NCBI GenBank assembly: GCA_016213205.1
Contig: JACRAZ010000072.1
Coordinates: 85,731-149,730, forward strand
Source: Burkholderiales bacterium
GTDB lineage: Bacteria; Pseudomonadota; Gammaproteobacteria; Burkholderiales; Burkholderiaceae_C
DNA: 64,000 nucleotides
Direction of reading: 5' to 3'
The position numbers were made by a program, and so were the translations under genes. How positions within the stretch are numbered: the stretch's first letter is position 1; every line of letters begins with the position of its first letter. Under the pieces are notes generated by a model. The model worked only from the letters and a program-made list of their open reading frames with translations. It was not told where the DNA came from and made no database searches. This document shows positions 24,935 to 32,002 of the stretch, one piece after another.

Positions 24935-25479
24935 GCGCACCGACGCCCACCACCGCCCAGGCGGCCCCCCCGGACCCGCGGGTTGCCGCGCCGCGCCCCG
25001 CCGCCGGCATCCGGCTGGCCCAGGCCGCGATGGCGCTGTGCCTGGCGGTGATGGCGCTGGCGGTGTTCGTCAACGTGGTGCTGCGTTACGGCTTCGGCAG
25101 CGGCATCGCCGCGAGCGAGGAGCTATCGCGCCTGCTGTTCGTGTGGATGGTGTTCATCGGCGCCACCGCGGCCTACCCGGCGGGCGAGCACATGGCCTTC
25201 ACCAGCGGCCTGCTGCTGCTGCGCCAGCGGCCGCGCGTGCTGCAGGGCTTTGCGGTGCTGATCCGCCTGCTGGTGATTCTGGCCTGCGTGTTCATGGGCT
25301 GGGGCGCCTGGCAGCAGGTGGTGGTGGGCATGGGCTCGCATTCGGTGGTGCTGGGCTACCCCACCGCGCTGCTGCCGCTGCCGGCGCTGCTGTGCGCGGC
25401 GGCCATCGCGGTGATGGCGCTGCTCGAGCTGCTGCGCAACCGGCCCCTGGACCTGGGCCACCAGGCCGACGTGGAGTGA
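24931..25479 (+). CDS. dctQ: TRAP transporter small permease DctQ
   Basis: Four-helix small membrane subunit of a TRAP transporter, 182 residues, translationally coupled to gntK. It contains the DctQ pattern of the first helix (MALAVFVNVVLRYGFGSGIA) followed by ASEELSRLLFVWMVFIGATA. The N-terminus before the first helix is proline/alanine-rich. Together with DctM and DctP it would use the sodium or proton gradient to bring in gluconate, judged by the gntR/gntK context. Confidence 0.9.
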   Translation: MSAPTPTTAQAAPPDPRVAAPRPAAGIRLAQAAMALCLAVMALAVFVNVVLRYGFGSGIAASEELSRLLFVWMVFIGATAAYPAGEHMAFTSGLLLLRQRPRVLQGFAVLIRLLVILACVFMGWGAWQQVVVGMGSHSVVLGYPTALLPLPALLCAAAIAVMALLELLRNRPLDLGHQADVE

Positions 25480-25483
25480 AGTG

Positions 25484-26776
25484 ATGAGTGCAGAGGCCCT
25501 TTCCTTCCTCGTCTTCTGTGGCGGCATGCTGGTGCTGATGGGCATCGGCCTGAACATGGCGTTTGCGCTGCTGCTCACCGGCGCTGCCATGGCCTGGGTG
25601 CTGGGCTTCTGGGACACCCAGCTGCTGGCGCAGAACATGGTGGCCGGCATCGACAGCTTTCCGCTGCTGGCCGTGCCCTTCTTCATCCTGGCCGGCGAGC
25701 TGATGAACGCGGGCGGCATCAGCCGCCGCATCATCACCATGGCGCAGGCCTGGGTGGGCCACATCCACGGCGGCCTGGGCTTCGTGGCCATCGGCGCCGC
25801 GGTGCTGATGGCCAGCATGAGCGGCTCGGCCCTGGCCGACACCGCCGCGCTGGCCACCATCCTGCTGCCGATGATGCGCCGCCACGGTTACCCGATGCAC
25901 CGCTCGGCCGGCCTCATCGCCTCGGGCGGCATCATCGCGCCGATCATCCCGCCGTCGATGCCCTTCGTGATCTACGGTGTCACCACCAACACCTCGATCT
26001 CGTCGCTGTTCCTCTCGGGCATCGTGCCCGGGTTGATCATGGGCGCGGGCCTGGTCATCACCTGGAAGCTGGTGCTGCGTGGCATGGACCTGGCAGGCGA
26101 GCCGCCGCGGCCGATGGCCGAGCGCCTGGGCGAAACCGGCAAGGCCTTCTGGGCGCTGCTGATGCCCATCATCATCATCGGCGGCATGAAGACCGGCGTC
26201 TTCACGCCGACCGAGGCCGCGGTGGTGGCCGCCTTCTACGCGCTGGTGGTGAGCCTGTTCGTGCACCGCGAGCTGTCGATCCCCGACCTGCACGGCGTGC
26301 TGGTGCGCGCGGCCAAGACCACCGCGGTGGTGATGTTCCTGTGCGCCGGCGCCCAGGTGGCCAGCTACATGATCACGCTGGCCGATCTGCCCGGCGTGCT
26401 CACCGGCTGGCTGGGCCCGCTGGTGCAGCACCCGCGCACCCTGATGGCCGTGATGATGGTGGTGCTGGTGCTGATCGGCACCGCGCTCGACCTTACGCCC
26501 ACGATCCTGATCTTCGCGCCGGTGATGCTGCCGATTGCCGTGAAGGCCGGCATCGACCCGGTGTACTTCGGGTTGATGTTCGTGCTCAACGGCGCCATCG
26601 GCCTGATCACGCCGCCGGTGGGCACCGTGCTCAACGTGGTGGCCGGCGTGGGCCGGCTCTCGATGCACCAGGTGATCAAGGGCGTGAACCCCTTCCTGCT
26701 GTGCTACCTGATCATCCTCGTGCTGTTCGTGCTGTTCCCGTCCATCGTCACCGCGCCGGTGGCGTGGATGCGCTGA
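25484..26776 (+). CDS. dctM: TRAP transporter large permease DctM
   Basis: Large TRAP membrane subunit (430 residues, about 12 helices) carrying the transport path. It has the family motifs NMAFALLLTGAAMAWVLGFW, SGSALADTAALATILLPMM and PPSMPFVIYGVTTNTSIS. The ATG at 25484 has GGAG 7 nt upstream; an adjacent GTG is an alternative. It is 4 nt downstream of dctQ and 43 nt before dctP. Gluconate is the likely substrate because the operon starts with gluconokinase. Confidence 0.93.
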   Translation: MSAEALSFLVFCGGMLVLMGIGLNMAFALLLTGAAMAWVLGFWDTQLLAQNMVAGIDSFPLLAVPFFILAGELMNAGGISRRIITMAQAWVGHIHGGLGFVAIGAAVLMASMSGSALADTAALATILLPMMRRHGYPMHRSAGLIASGGIIAPIIPPSMPFVIYGVTTNTSISSLFLSGIVPGLIMGAGLVITWKLVLRGMDLAGEPPRPMAERLGETGKAFWALLMPIIIIGGMKTGVFTPTEAAVVAAFYALVVSLFVHRELSIPDLHGVLVRAAKTTAVVMFLCAGAQVASYMITLADLPGVLTGWLGPLVQHPRTLMAVMMVVLVLIGTALDLTPTILIFAPVMLPIAVKAGIDPVYFGLMFVLNGAIGLITPPVGTVLNVVAGVGRLSMHQVIKGVNPFLLCYLIILVLFVLFPSIVTAPVAWMR

Positions 26777-26819
26777 GGCGCCCCCTGTCCCCTTCTTCAA
26801 ACCCGTCCTGGAGACAACC

Positions 26820-27839
26820 ATGACCCTGATCCGCCGCACCTTCACCGCCGCTGCCGCCGCCTTGCTGATGGCCGCTCCTTTCATCGCCCAGGCGCAGGAC
26901 ATCAAGCCCCGGCTCATCCGCTTCGGCTACGGCCTGAACGAGCAAAGCAACCAGGGCCGCGCCGTCAAGCTGTTCGCCGAAACCGTGGAAAAGGCCTCCG
27001 GCGGCAAGATGAAGGTGCGCGCCATCGGCGCCGCCGCGCTGGGCCCGGACGTGCAGATGCAGCAGGCGCTGATCGGCGGCGCGCAGGAAATGATGGTGGG
27101 CTCCACCGCCACGCTGGTGGGCATCACCAAGGAGATGGCGCTGTGGGACACGCCCTTCCTGTTCAACAGCACGAAGGAGGCCGATGCCATCCTCGACGGC
27201 CCGATCGGCCAGAAGGTGATGGACAAGCTGCAGGAAAAGGGCCTGGTCGGCCTGGTGTACTGGGAGAACGGCTTCCGCAACCTCACCAACATCAAGCGCC
27301 CGGTCACCAAGCTGGAAGACCTGGAGGGCATCAAGCTGCGCGTGATGCAGAACAACGTCTACCTCGACAGCTTCAAGACCCTGGGCGCCAATGCGATCCC
27401 GCTGCCGTTCTCGGAATTGTTCAGCGCACTCGAAACCAAGACGGTGGACGGCCAGGAGAACCCGTACAACACCATCCTGTCGAGCAAGTTCTACGAGGTG
27501 CAGAAGTACCTCTCGATCACCAACCACGTGTACAGCCCGTGGATCGTGACGGTCAGCAAGAAGTGGTGGGACGGCCTGAGCAAGGACGAGCAGAAGGTGC
27601 TGATGGACGCGGCCAAGGCCAGCCGCGATTTCGAGCGCAAGGACACCCGCGACGAGGCCGCCAAGGCCCTGGCCGACCTGAAGGGCAAGGGCATGCAGAT
27701 CAACGAGCTCTCGCCCGCCGAATCGGCCCGCATGCGCGACAAGCTCACCAAGGTGAACGCCGGCATCGCCGCCAACGTGGGCATGGACCTGTGGACCGAG
27801 ACGCAAGGCGCATTGGCCAAGTTGCGCGGCGGGAAGTGA
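26820..27839 (+). CDS. dctP: TRAP transporter substrate-binding protein DctP
   Basis: Periplasmic receptor of 339 residues with a Sec signal peptide (LIRRTFTAAAAALLMAAPFI, cleavage near AQAQ). Family features are LIRFGYGLNEQSNQGRAVKL at the mature start and the carboxylate-binding arginine region DLEGIKLRVMQNNVYLDSFK. FSALETKTVDGQENPYNTI is the conserved hinge. GGAGA precedes the ATG. The gene ends the gluconate operon, followed by palindromic repeat DNA that may act as a terminator or mRNA stabiliser. Confidence 0.93.
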   Translation: MTLIRRTFTAAAAALLMAAPFIAQAQDIKPRLIRFGYGLNEQSNQGRAVKLFAETVEKASGGKMKVRAIGAAALGPDVQMQQALIGGAQEMMVGSTATLVGITKEMALWDTPFLFNSTKEADAILDGPIGQKVMDKLQEKGLVGLVYWENGFRNLTNIKRPVTKLEDLEGIKLRVMQNNVYLDSFKTLGANAIPLPFSELFSALETKTVDGQENPYNTILSSKFYEVQKYLSITNHVYSPWIVTVSKKWWDGLSKDEQKVLMDAAKASRDFERKDTRDEAAKALADLKGKGMQINELSPAESARMRDKLTKVNAGIAANVGMDLWTETQGALAKLRGGK

Positions 27840-27848
27840 AGGGCCCCC

Positions 27849-27918
27849 GGCCGCGGAGTACCGCGGCCACCCCCCGAGGGGGTCGCCGGCCGCTTCGGAG
27901 CGGCCGTGCGCTGGCCGG
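27849..27918. repeat. REP-like palindromes after dctP
   Basis: Three consecutive hairpin-forming units: GGCCGCGG-AGTA-CCGCGGCC (27849-27868), a CCCCCCGAGGGGG unit, and GGCCGC-TTCGGA-GCGGCC. The middle unit matches the core of the element at 7577-7629. It may also terminate the TRAP operon. Confidence 0.55.
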
Positions 27919-28009
27919 CGCGCGGGGCCACGATGCCGGCCACGATCTGGCGCAATCCCGCGCTGGCGGCTGACGCTTAGACTGCGGTTTTCGACCGGAG
28001 TCCCGTGCC

Positions 28010-28324
28010 ATGAGAACGAGCGTGACCATCGTGTTCGGCAGTGAAGAGCTGGAAGTCGACCTGCCGGCCGGCGAGCCGCCGGTGGCGGCAGGCGCCGCAC
28101 GCAAGTGGCTTGATGAACAGTTCATCGCCAACGAGTGCGAGCCGCTGCGCGCCAGCGGCAAGGTGCTCACCGCCGACAAGCTGGTGGCCGTGGCCGGTGC
28201 CATCGGCCTGCACGGCTTCCAGCAGAACGAGGGCCTGCGCCTGGCCTTCGCCCGCGCCACCGTGGCCGCGCTGGCGCGGCCGGTGGTGCGCATCGATGTG
28301 GATGCGCAGGCCGTGACCTTCTGA
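28010..28324 (+). CDS. Hypothetical protein (104 aa)
   Basis: A 104-residue protein of mixed composition starting MRTSVTIVFGSEELEVDLPA. The beginning reads like a beta-hairpin (ubiquitin- or ThiS-like impression), followed by helices, but I recognise no family. Codon use resembles the neighbours. A TAGACT -10-like element lies at about 27977, roughly 30 bp upstream. It ends 18 bp from the convergent hemerythrin gene. Function unknown. Confidence 0.6.
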   Translation: MRTSVTIVFGSEELEVDLPAGEPPVAAGAARKWLDEQFIANECEPLRASGKVLTADKLVAVAGAIGLHGFQQNEGLRLAFARATVAALARPVVRIDVDAQAVTF

Positions 28325-28342
28325 TCGGCCCCGGCGTCCGTC

Positions 28343-28888
28343 TCAGCGCCGCTCGCGTCGCAGCCGCATCGCGCGGCCGATGCGCTCGAGTTCGGCCGTG
28401 CCCAGCAGGCGGGCGGCCATCGGCAGCAGTTCACCGTCCTCGCGCGCGATGTGCCGCTCGTACAGGCCGATGAATGTCTCCGCCGCCTCGGCGGACCAGC
28501 CGGCCGCATCGCCGGCGGCCACCTGCAGCAGCACCGCGCGCAGGGCCTGCCACTGGCGCTCCAGCACGCGGTGCTCCTGCGCCAGGGCTGCCGTCATCTC
28601 GCGCAGGCACACCGCGTCCGAGCCGGCCATGGCCTCCAGCAGCGCGGGGAACAGGTCCTGCTCCTCGTCTGCGTGGTGGTCGGGCGCGGCGGTGTCGAAG
28701 TAGCGCACCAGCGCCTGCGCGGCCTCGCGGGCCTGGGTGTCGGCCCCCTGCGCCGCCAGGTGGGGCCCGAGCCGGCGCAGCGTGCCGCACTGCGCCTCGA
28801 TGCGCCCGTGGCAGGCGGCCAGCATCTCCAGCGGCACCTCGAAGCCGGCGGCCGGCGCGGCGTGGCCCGGGAAGGGCGTGGCCTTCAT
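28343..28888 (-). CDS. Hemerythrin-domain protein
   Basis: A 181-residue four-helix di-iron protein of the hemerythrin HHE family. Ligand candidates are H in CHGRIE, H-x-x-x-E in HHADEEQDLFP, H-x-x-x-E in QEHRVLERQW and H-x-x-x-x-D in ERHIAREDGELLP. Such proteins bind O2 or NO, and YtfE-type members repair damaged iron-sulfur clusters. It overlaps nsrR by 4 nt, so it is co-transcribed with the NO sensor and likely helps with nitrosative stress. Confidence 0.88.
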   Translation of the reverse strand: MKATPFPGHAAPAAGFEVPLEMLAACHGRIEAQCGTLRRLGPHLAAQGADTQAREAAQALVRYFDTAAPDHHADEEQDLFPALLEAMAGSDAVCLREMTAALAQEHRVLERQWQALRAVLLQVAAGDAAGWSAEAAETFIGLYERHIAREDGELLPMAARLLGTAELERIGRAMRLRRERR

Positions 28889-29391
28889 GCCGCCCCGCGC
28901 CGCGGCTGCCGGGCCGCGCGCCGGGCTGGCCCGGCCGCGGGCGACAGCGGGATCGTGCGTCGCGCACCCGGTGCCGCGCGCGAGGCCGCCGCGGGGCCGG
29001 CGATGTCGGCCAGCGTGGCGCCGTCCAGCTCCTTGAAGTAGGCCTGCAGCGCCGAGCCGAACAGCCGCTTCAGCCGGCAGCTGGCACTGAGGGTGCACAC
29101 ATTGGTCTGCGGGTCGAAGCATTCGACGAGCCGGAAGTCGGTCTCGGAAGCGCGCACCACGTCGCCGATGCGGATGCTGGCCGGGTCCTTCAGCAGCCGC
29201 AGGCCGCCGCCGCGGCCACGGGTGGTCTCGAGCACGCCCTGGCGGGCCAGGTCGTTGACGATCTTCATCAGGTGGTTCTTCGACAGGCCGTGGTGCTCGG
29301 CCAGCGTGCCGATGGTGACCAGCTCGTCGCGGTGCGTGGCGCAGTACATCAGCACCCTCAGCGTGTAGTCGGTGTATTCGGCCAGTCGCAT
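28885..29391 (-). CDS. nsrR: NsrR, Rrf2-family nitric oxide sensor/repressor
   Basis: A 168-residue Rrf2 regulator beginning MRLAEYTDYTLRVLMYCATH, the NsrR-type start. The three conserved cysteines are C91, C99 and C105 (ECFDPQTNVCTLSASC) and would hold the NO-sensitive Fe-S cluster. The C-terminal 35 residues are a basic, alanine/arginine-rich extension longer than in most NsrR proteins. The promoter contains a -10 TATACT followed 4 bp later by GCATCTT, an NsrR half-site, suggesting autoregulation. It heads an operon with hemerythrin. Confidence 0.9.
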   Translation of the reverse strand: MRLAEYTDYTLRVLMYCATHRDELVTIGTLAEHHGLSKNHLMKIVNDLARQGVLETTRGRGGGLRLLKDPASIRIGDVVRASETDFRLVECFDPQTNVCTLSASCRLKRLFGSALQAYFKELDGATLADIAGPAAASRAAPGARRTIPLSPAAGPARRAARQPRRGAA

Positions 29392-29402
29392 GGCGGCTCC
29401 TG

Positions 29403-29419
29403 AAGATGCGCAAAGTATA
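29403..29419 (-). promoter_or_regulatory. nsrR promoter with NsrR half-site
   Basis: On the minus strand TATACT (29419-29414) is followed after 4 bp by GCATCTT (29409-29403), the half-site known for NsrR. The same layout occurs in front of the DUF2249 gene. Confidence 0.55.
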
Positions 29420-29458
29420 TGGATTTGATCCGGCGGCGCGGCTCGGCCGTGCGGCGCC

Positions 29459-30145
29459 TCAGCGCCGCCGCACCGCGGCCTCGAGCCGATGCCGGTCGGG
29501 CACGGTGATCGTGCGGCCCTGCACCTGCAGCAGGCCGGCGCCGGCCAGCTGCTGCAGCACGCGCGAGAAGTGCTCGGGCGTCAGGTTCAGCAGCGAGGCG
29601 ATCTCGGCCTTGGCCGCCGGCAGGCGCAGCACCAGCGGCTGCGTGGTGCCGGCGCGGCGCAGCAGCCAGGCCACGAAGCGGGCGGTGCCGCTGCCCAGGG
29701 CCTGGCGGTCGATCTGCTCCACCAGCCGCTCGATGCGCTGGCTCAGGCCGGCGATCATGTGGCGCGCAAAACCCGGGTGGCGCTCGATCGCATCGAACAC
29801 CGCTGCCTTGGGCAGGTGCAGCAGCAGCGCATCGCTGGCCGCCCGTGCGGCCACCAGCGTGGGCCGCTCGAGAAACATCACCGGCTCGCCGAAGCTCTGC
29901 CCCGGCCGCACCAGGCCGCACAGCCGCGTGCCGCCCGCCGGCGTGCGCTGGCTCAGCTTGATCTCGCCGTACACCACGAGGTACATGCCGGTGGCCGGCT
30001 CGCCCTGGCCGAACAGCGCCTCGCCGCGCTTGAGCGTGCGCCGCGTGGCCTGCGCGGCCAGCTCGGCCCGCGCGGCCGCATCCAGGGCCTTGAACAGCGG
30101 CAGGCCCGCCAGGAACACCTCGGGGGCGATCTGCCGGCGGGCCAT
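29459..30145 (-). CDS. Crp/Fnr-family regulator (Dnr/NnrR-like)
   Basis: A 228-residue regulator with an N-terminal cyclic-nucleotide-binding-like barrel and a C-terminal winged helix (AKAEIASLLNLTPEHFSRVL, about residues 175-200). It lacks the N-terminal cysteine cluster of FNR, so it is not a typical [4Fe-4S] oxygen sensor. This matches Dnr/NnrR proteins, which sense NO through heme. It is the last gene of the operon with the FmdE-like and DnrO-like proteins and sits next to nsrR. Candidate half-sites (TTTGATCC) appear near 29424 and 31943. Confidence 0.8.
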   Translation of the reverse strand: MARRQIAPEVFLAGLPLFKALDAAARAELAAQATRRTLKRGEALFGQGEPATGMYLVVYGEIKLSQRTPAGGTRLCGLVRPGQSFGEPVMFLERPTLVAARAASDALLLHLPKAAVFDAIERHPGFARHMIAGLSQRIERLVEQIDRQALGSGTARFVAWLLRRAGTTQPLVLRLPAAKAEIASLLNLTPEHFSRVLQQLAGAGLLQVQGRTITVPDRHRLEAAVRRR

Positions 30146-30151
30146 GGGCGG

Positions 30152-30772
30152 TCAAGCCAGCTGCACGATCAGCGCCGGGTCGTCGGCATGCTCGATCAGC
30201 AGCAAGCGCACCCAGTCCTGCCAAGCCTGGCCGAAGGCCTGGCGCGTGGCCGCGTCCGCCCCGGGGGCCAGCGCCTGCGGCATCAGCGTGCGCAGCGCCG
30301 CGGGCCGCGGCACGGCCTGGCCGTTGTGTGCGAGCTCGATGGCGGCGCCGGTGTCGATGCGGGTGAAGCGCATCTCGCCGCGCATCGGCACGCCAAAGCG
30401 CAGCAGGTCCCGGCGGCCGTGCTGGCCGGCCAGGCCCTTGAAGCCGCCTTCGCTGGCCGCGCCGGTGACCAGCCCCGCCACGCTGGCCAGCACGCCGCTC
30501 ACGCCTTCGTCCAGCGCCTGGCGCAGCGCCACCTGCAGCGCGCCGCGGCGCGGCAGGCCTGCCGGGTAGAGATGGCCGAGTGCCTTGCGCGTCATCAGCC
30601 AGGCGCCGGCCACCGTGGGGCAGGAGTGGCCGGCCAGGCGCACCGCGTCGGCATAGGTGTAGCGCAGCACGCCGCCCTCGGCCGCGCCCAGCAGCTCGGC
30701 CAGCAGGTCGTGCATCACGATGGGCGGCACCGCGTCGTAGAAGGCGGGCAGGCGCGAGGCGGCTTCGGTCAT
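30152..30772 (-). CDS. FmdE-like protein
   Basis: A 206-residue cytoplasmic protein resembling the FmdE (formylmethanofuran dehydrogenase subunit E) domain. The signature is VRLAGHSCPTVAGAWLMTRK, with His and Cys as candidate metal ligands. The first ATG with family similarity is at 30772. In this neighbourhood, between a DnrO-like protein and a Crp/Fnr regulator, it is more likely linked to respiration or metal handling than to C1 metabolism. The six-nt gap to the regulator gene indicates an operon. Confidence 0.7.
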   Translation of the reverse strand: MTEAASRLPAFYDAVPPIVMHDLLAELLGAAEGGVLRYTYADAVRLAGHSCPTVAGAWLMTRKALGHLYPAGLPRRGALQVALRQALDEGVSGVLASVAGLVTGAASEGGFKGLAGQHGRRDLLRFGVPMRGEMRFTRIDTGAAIELAHNGQAVPRPAALRTLMPQALAPGADAATRQAFGQAWQDWVRLLLIEHADDPALIVQLA

Positions 30773-30785
30773 GGCGGCGGCACCC

Positions 30786-31277
30786 TCAGTGGATGTTGCG
30801 GATCGGCTTGAAGCCCGGGTGATCGAAGTGGCCGCCGTAGGCATTGACGGCCTGCGCCAGCTTGACCAGGCCCTGCGCCGGCGGCAGCTGGGGGTTCTTG
30901 CCCCGCATCGCGTCGGTGCCGGCGCCCAGCTCGGCGATCACGCCATGCAGCATGGCATCGGCCTGGGGTTCGAGCTTGCAGGTGGCCACGATCTTGCCGA
31001 CCTCGGCCTCGACTTGCGTGGCCAGGTCCTGGTACTGCGCGGCCGGCAGCTTGCCGGTGTGCGCCGCGCCCAGGCGCGGCGCCACCAGGCCGCGGATGCG
31101 GTTCATGCCCTCGCGCAGCGGTGCATCGGTGGCCCACTTGCGGCCGTGGTCCAGCGCCAGCTTGTGCGGCGCGGCGGTCTCGTGGGCGTGCTCGGCCGCC
31201 AGCGCGGGGGCGGCGGTGGTGGCCAGGGCGGCGGCGGCCAGGGCGGTGGCCAGGGTCTTCCAGTGCGGCAGGTTCAT
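30786..31277 (-). CDS. DnrO-like periplasmic protein
   Basis: A 163-residue secreted protein with a signal peptide (LATALAAAALATTAAPALAA, cleavage near residue 28). The mature part is helical and opens HAHETAAPHKLALDHGRKWA. It resembles proteins annotated DnrO near denitrification regulators. A histidine-rich start (HAHETAAPH) could bind metal. It is the first gene of a three-gene operon (this, FmdE-like, Crp/Fnr). No enzymatic motif is visible. Confidence 0.65.
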   Translation of the reverse strand: MNLPHWKTLATALAAAALATTAAPALAAEHAHETAAPHKLALDHGRKWATDAPLREGMNRIRGLVAPRLGAAHTGKLPAAQYQDLATQVEAEVGKIVATCKLEPQADAMLHGVIAELGAGTDAMRGKNPQLPPAQGLVKLAQAVNAYGGHFDHPGFKPIRNIH

Positions 31278-31436
31278 CTTGACTTCCTCGTTGGGGATGG
31301 CGGCGACCATCGCCGCGCCACCGCGTGGGAGAGGGGCTGCCGCCGGGCGTTCCGCCGTCGTTGCGCAGGCTGAAGAATCATCAAGAAAACAGCCCTCTCA
31401 GTTTTCAATGGCGCTTGCCGCGACCCCCGACGCATG

Positions 31437-31534
31437 AACCCGACGCCCCCAGCGAGCGCCGCGAAACCGGCTTCGCCGGGCCGCTGGCGCTGCCCCCCTG
31501 GGGGGGAGGCGCCGAAGGCGCTTCGGGGGGGGGG
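31437..31534. repeat. REP-like palindromic element with G10 tract
   Basis: Consecutive palindromes (CCGGCTTCGCCGG, GGCGCTGCCCCCC/GGGGGGGAGGCGCC, GGCGCCGAAGGCGCC) ending in a run of ten G. It is similar in style to the elements at 7577 and 27849. It lies between the DnrO-like gene promoter region and the DUF2249 stop. Confidence 0.55.
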
Positions 31535-31535
31535 A

Positions 31536-31793
31536 TCACTTCATGCTGAAGTCGATGACGATGGCGCCGGGCTCGCGCTGCAGGTACTCGACGCCGACCC
31601 GGTCGCCATAACGCTGCGCGATCTGCGCCAGCAGCGGCAGCGGGTCGTGGTCGTTGGCAAAACGCATGGTCTCGCCCGGGTGCAGGCTGTCGAGCGCACC
31701 GAAGATCGCCGCATGCCGGAAGCGCTTGGCCACGCCCCGCGCGTCGAAGGGGTAGATGGCGTCGGGCGACAGGTGCAGGTGCGGCTGGGACAT
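31536..31793 (-). CDS. DUF2249-domain protein
   Basis: An 85-residue protein, a stand-alone DUF2249 domain (FDARGVAKRFRHAAIFGALD near residue 17 and GVEYLQREPGAIVIDFSMK at the end). Such domains often sit beside hemerythrin, NO-reductase or denitrification genes; their activity is unproven. It has its own promoter with TATAGT and a GCATCTT site arranged exactly as at nsrR. It is divergent from the cbb3-like operon, which suggests shared NO-responsive control. Confidence 0.83.
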   Translation of the reverse strand: MSQPHLHLSPDAIYPFDARGVAKRFRHAAIFGALDSLHPGETMRFANDHDPLPLLAQIAQRYGDRVGVEYLQREPGAIVIDFSMK

Positions 31794-31876
31794 GGAAGGC
31801 TCCTCGGGCTCAAGGGGTGGACGGCCTGCCGATGCGTACACGCGGCGCGGCCGCGGTGGCCGCATCGAAGACCCTA

Positions 31877-31893
31877 AAGATGCACAGACTATA
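31877..31893 (-). promoter_or_regulatory. DUF2249-gene promoter with NsrR half-site
   Basis: On the minus strand TATAGT (31893-31888) is followed after 4 bp by GCATCTT (31883-31877). Spacing is identical to the nsrR promoter. Confidence 0.5.
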
Positions 31894-31917
31894 TTGCTTT
31901 GAATCCGTCGCGTCACT

Positions 31918-31940
31918 AACATGCACAAAAAAAGCATCTT
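31918..31940. promoter_or_regulatory. Full NsrR-type operator upstream of the oxidase operon
   Basis: AACATGC-N9-GCATCTT, 23 bp long, fits the known NsrR dyad (AAGATGC-N9-GCATCTT) with one mismatch. It ends 62 bp before the start of the CcoN-like gene. A TTTGATCC half-site resembling a Dnr/FNR box follows immediately. Confidence 0.65.
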
Positions 31941-32002
31941 TGTTTTGATCCAGCGCAGATCCGCGGCAGCGGGTGCGCCGGATCCGACCGTGGAGCCCCC
32001 CG

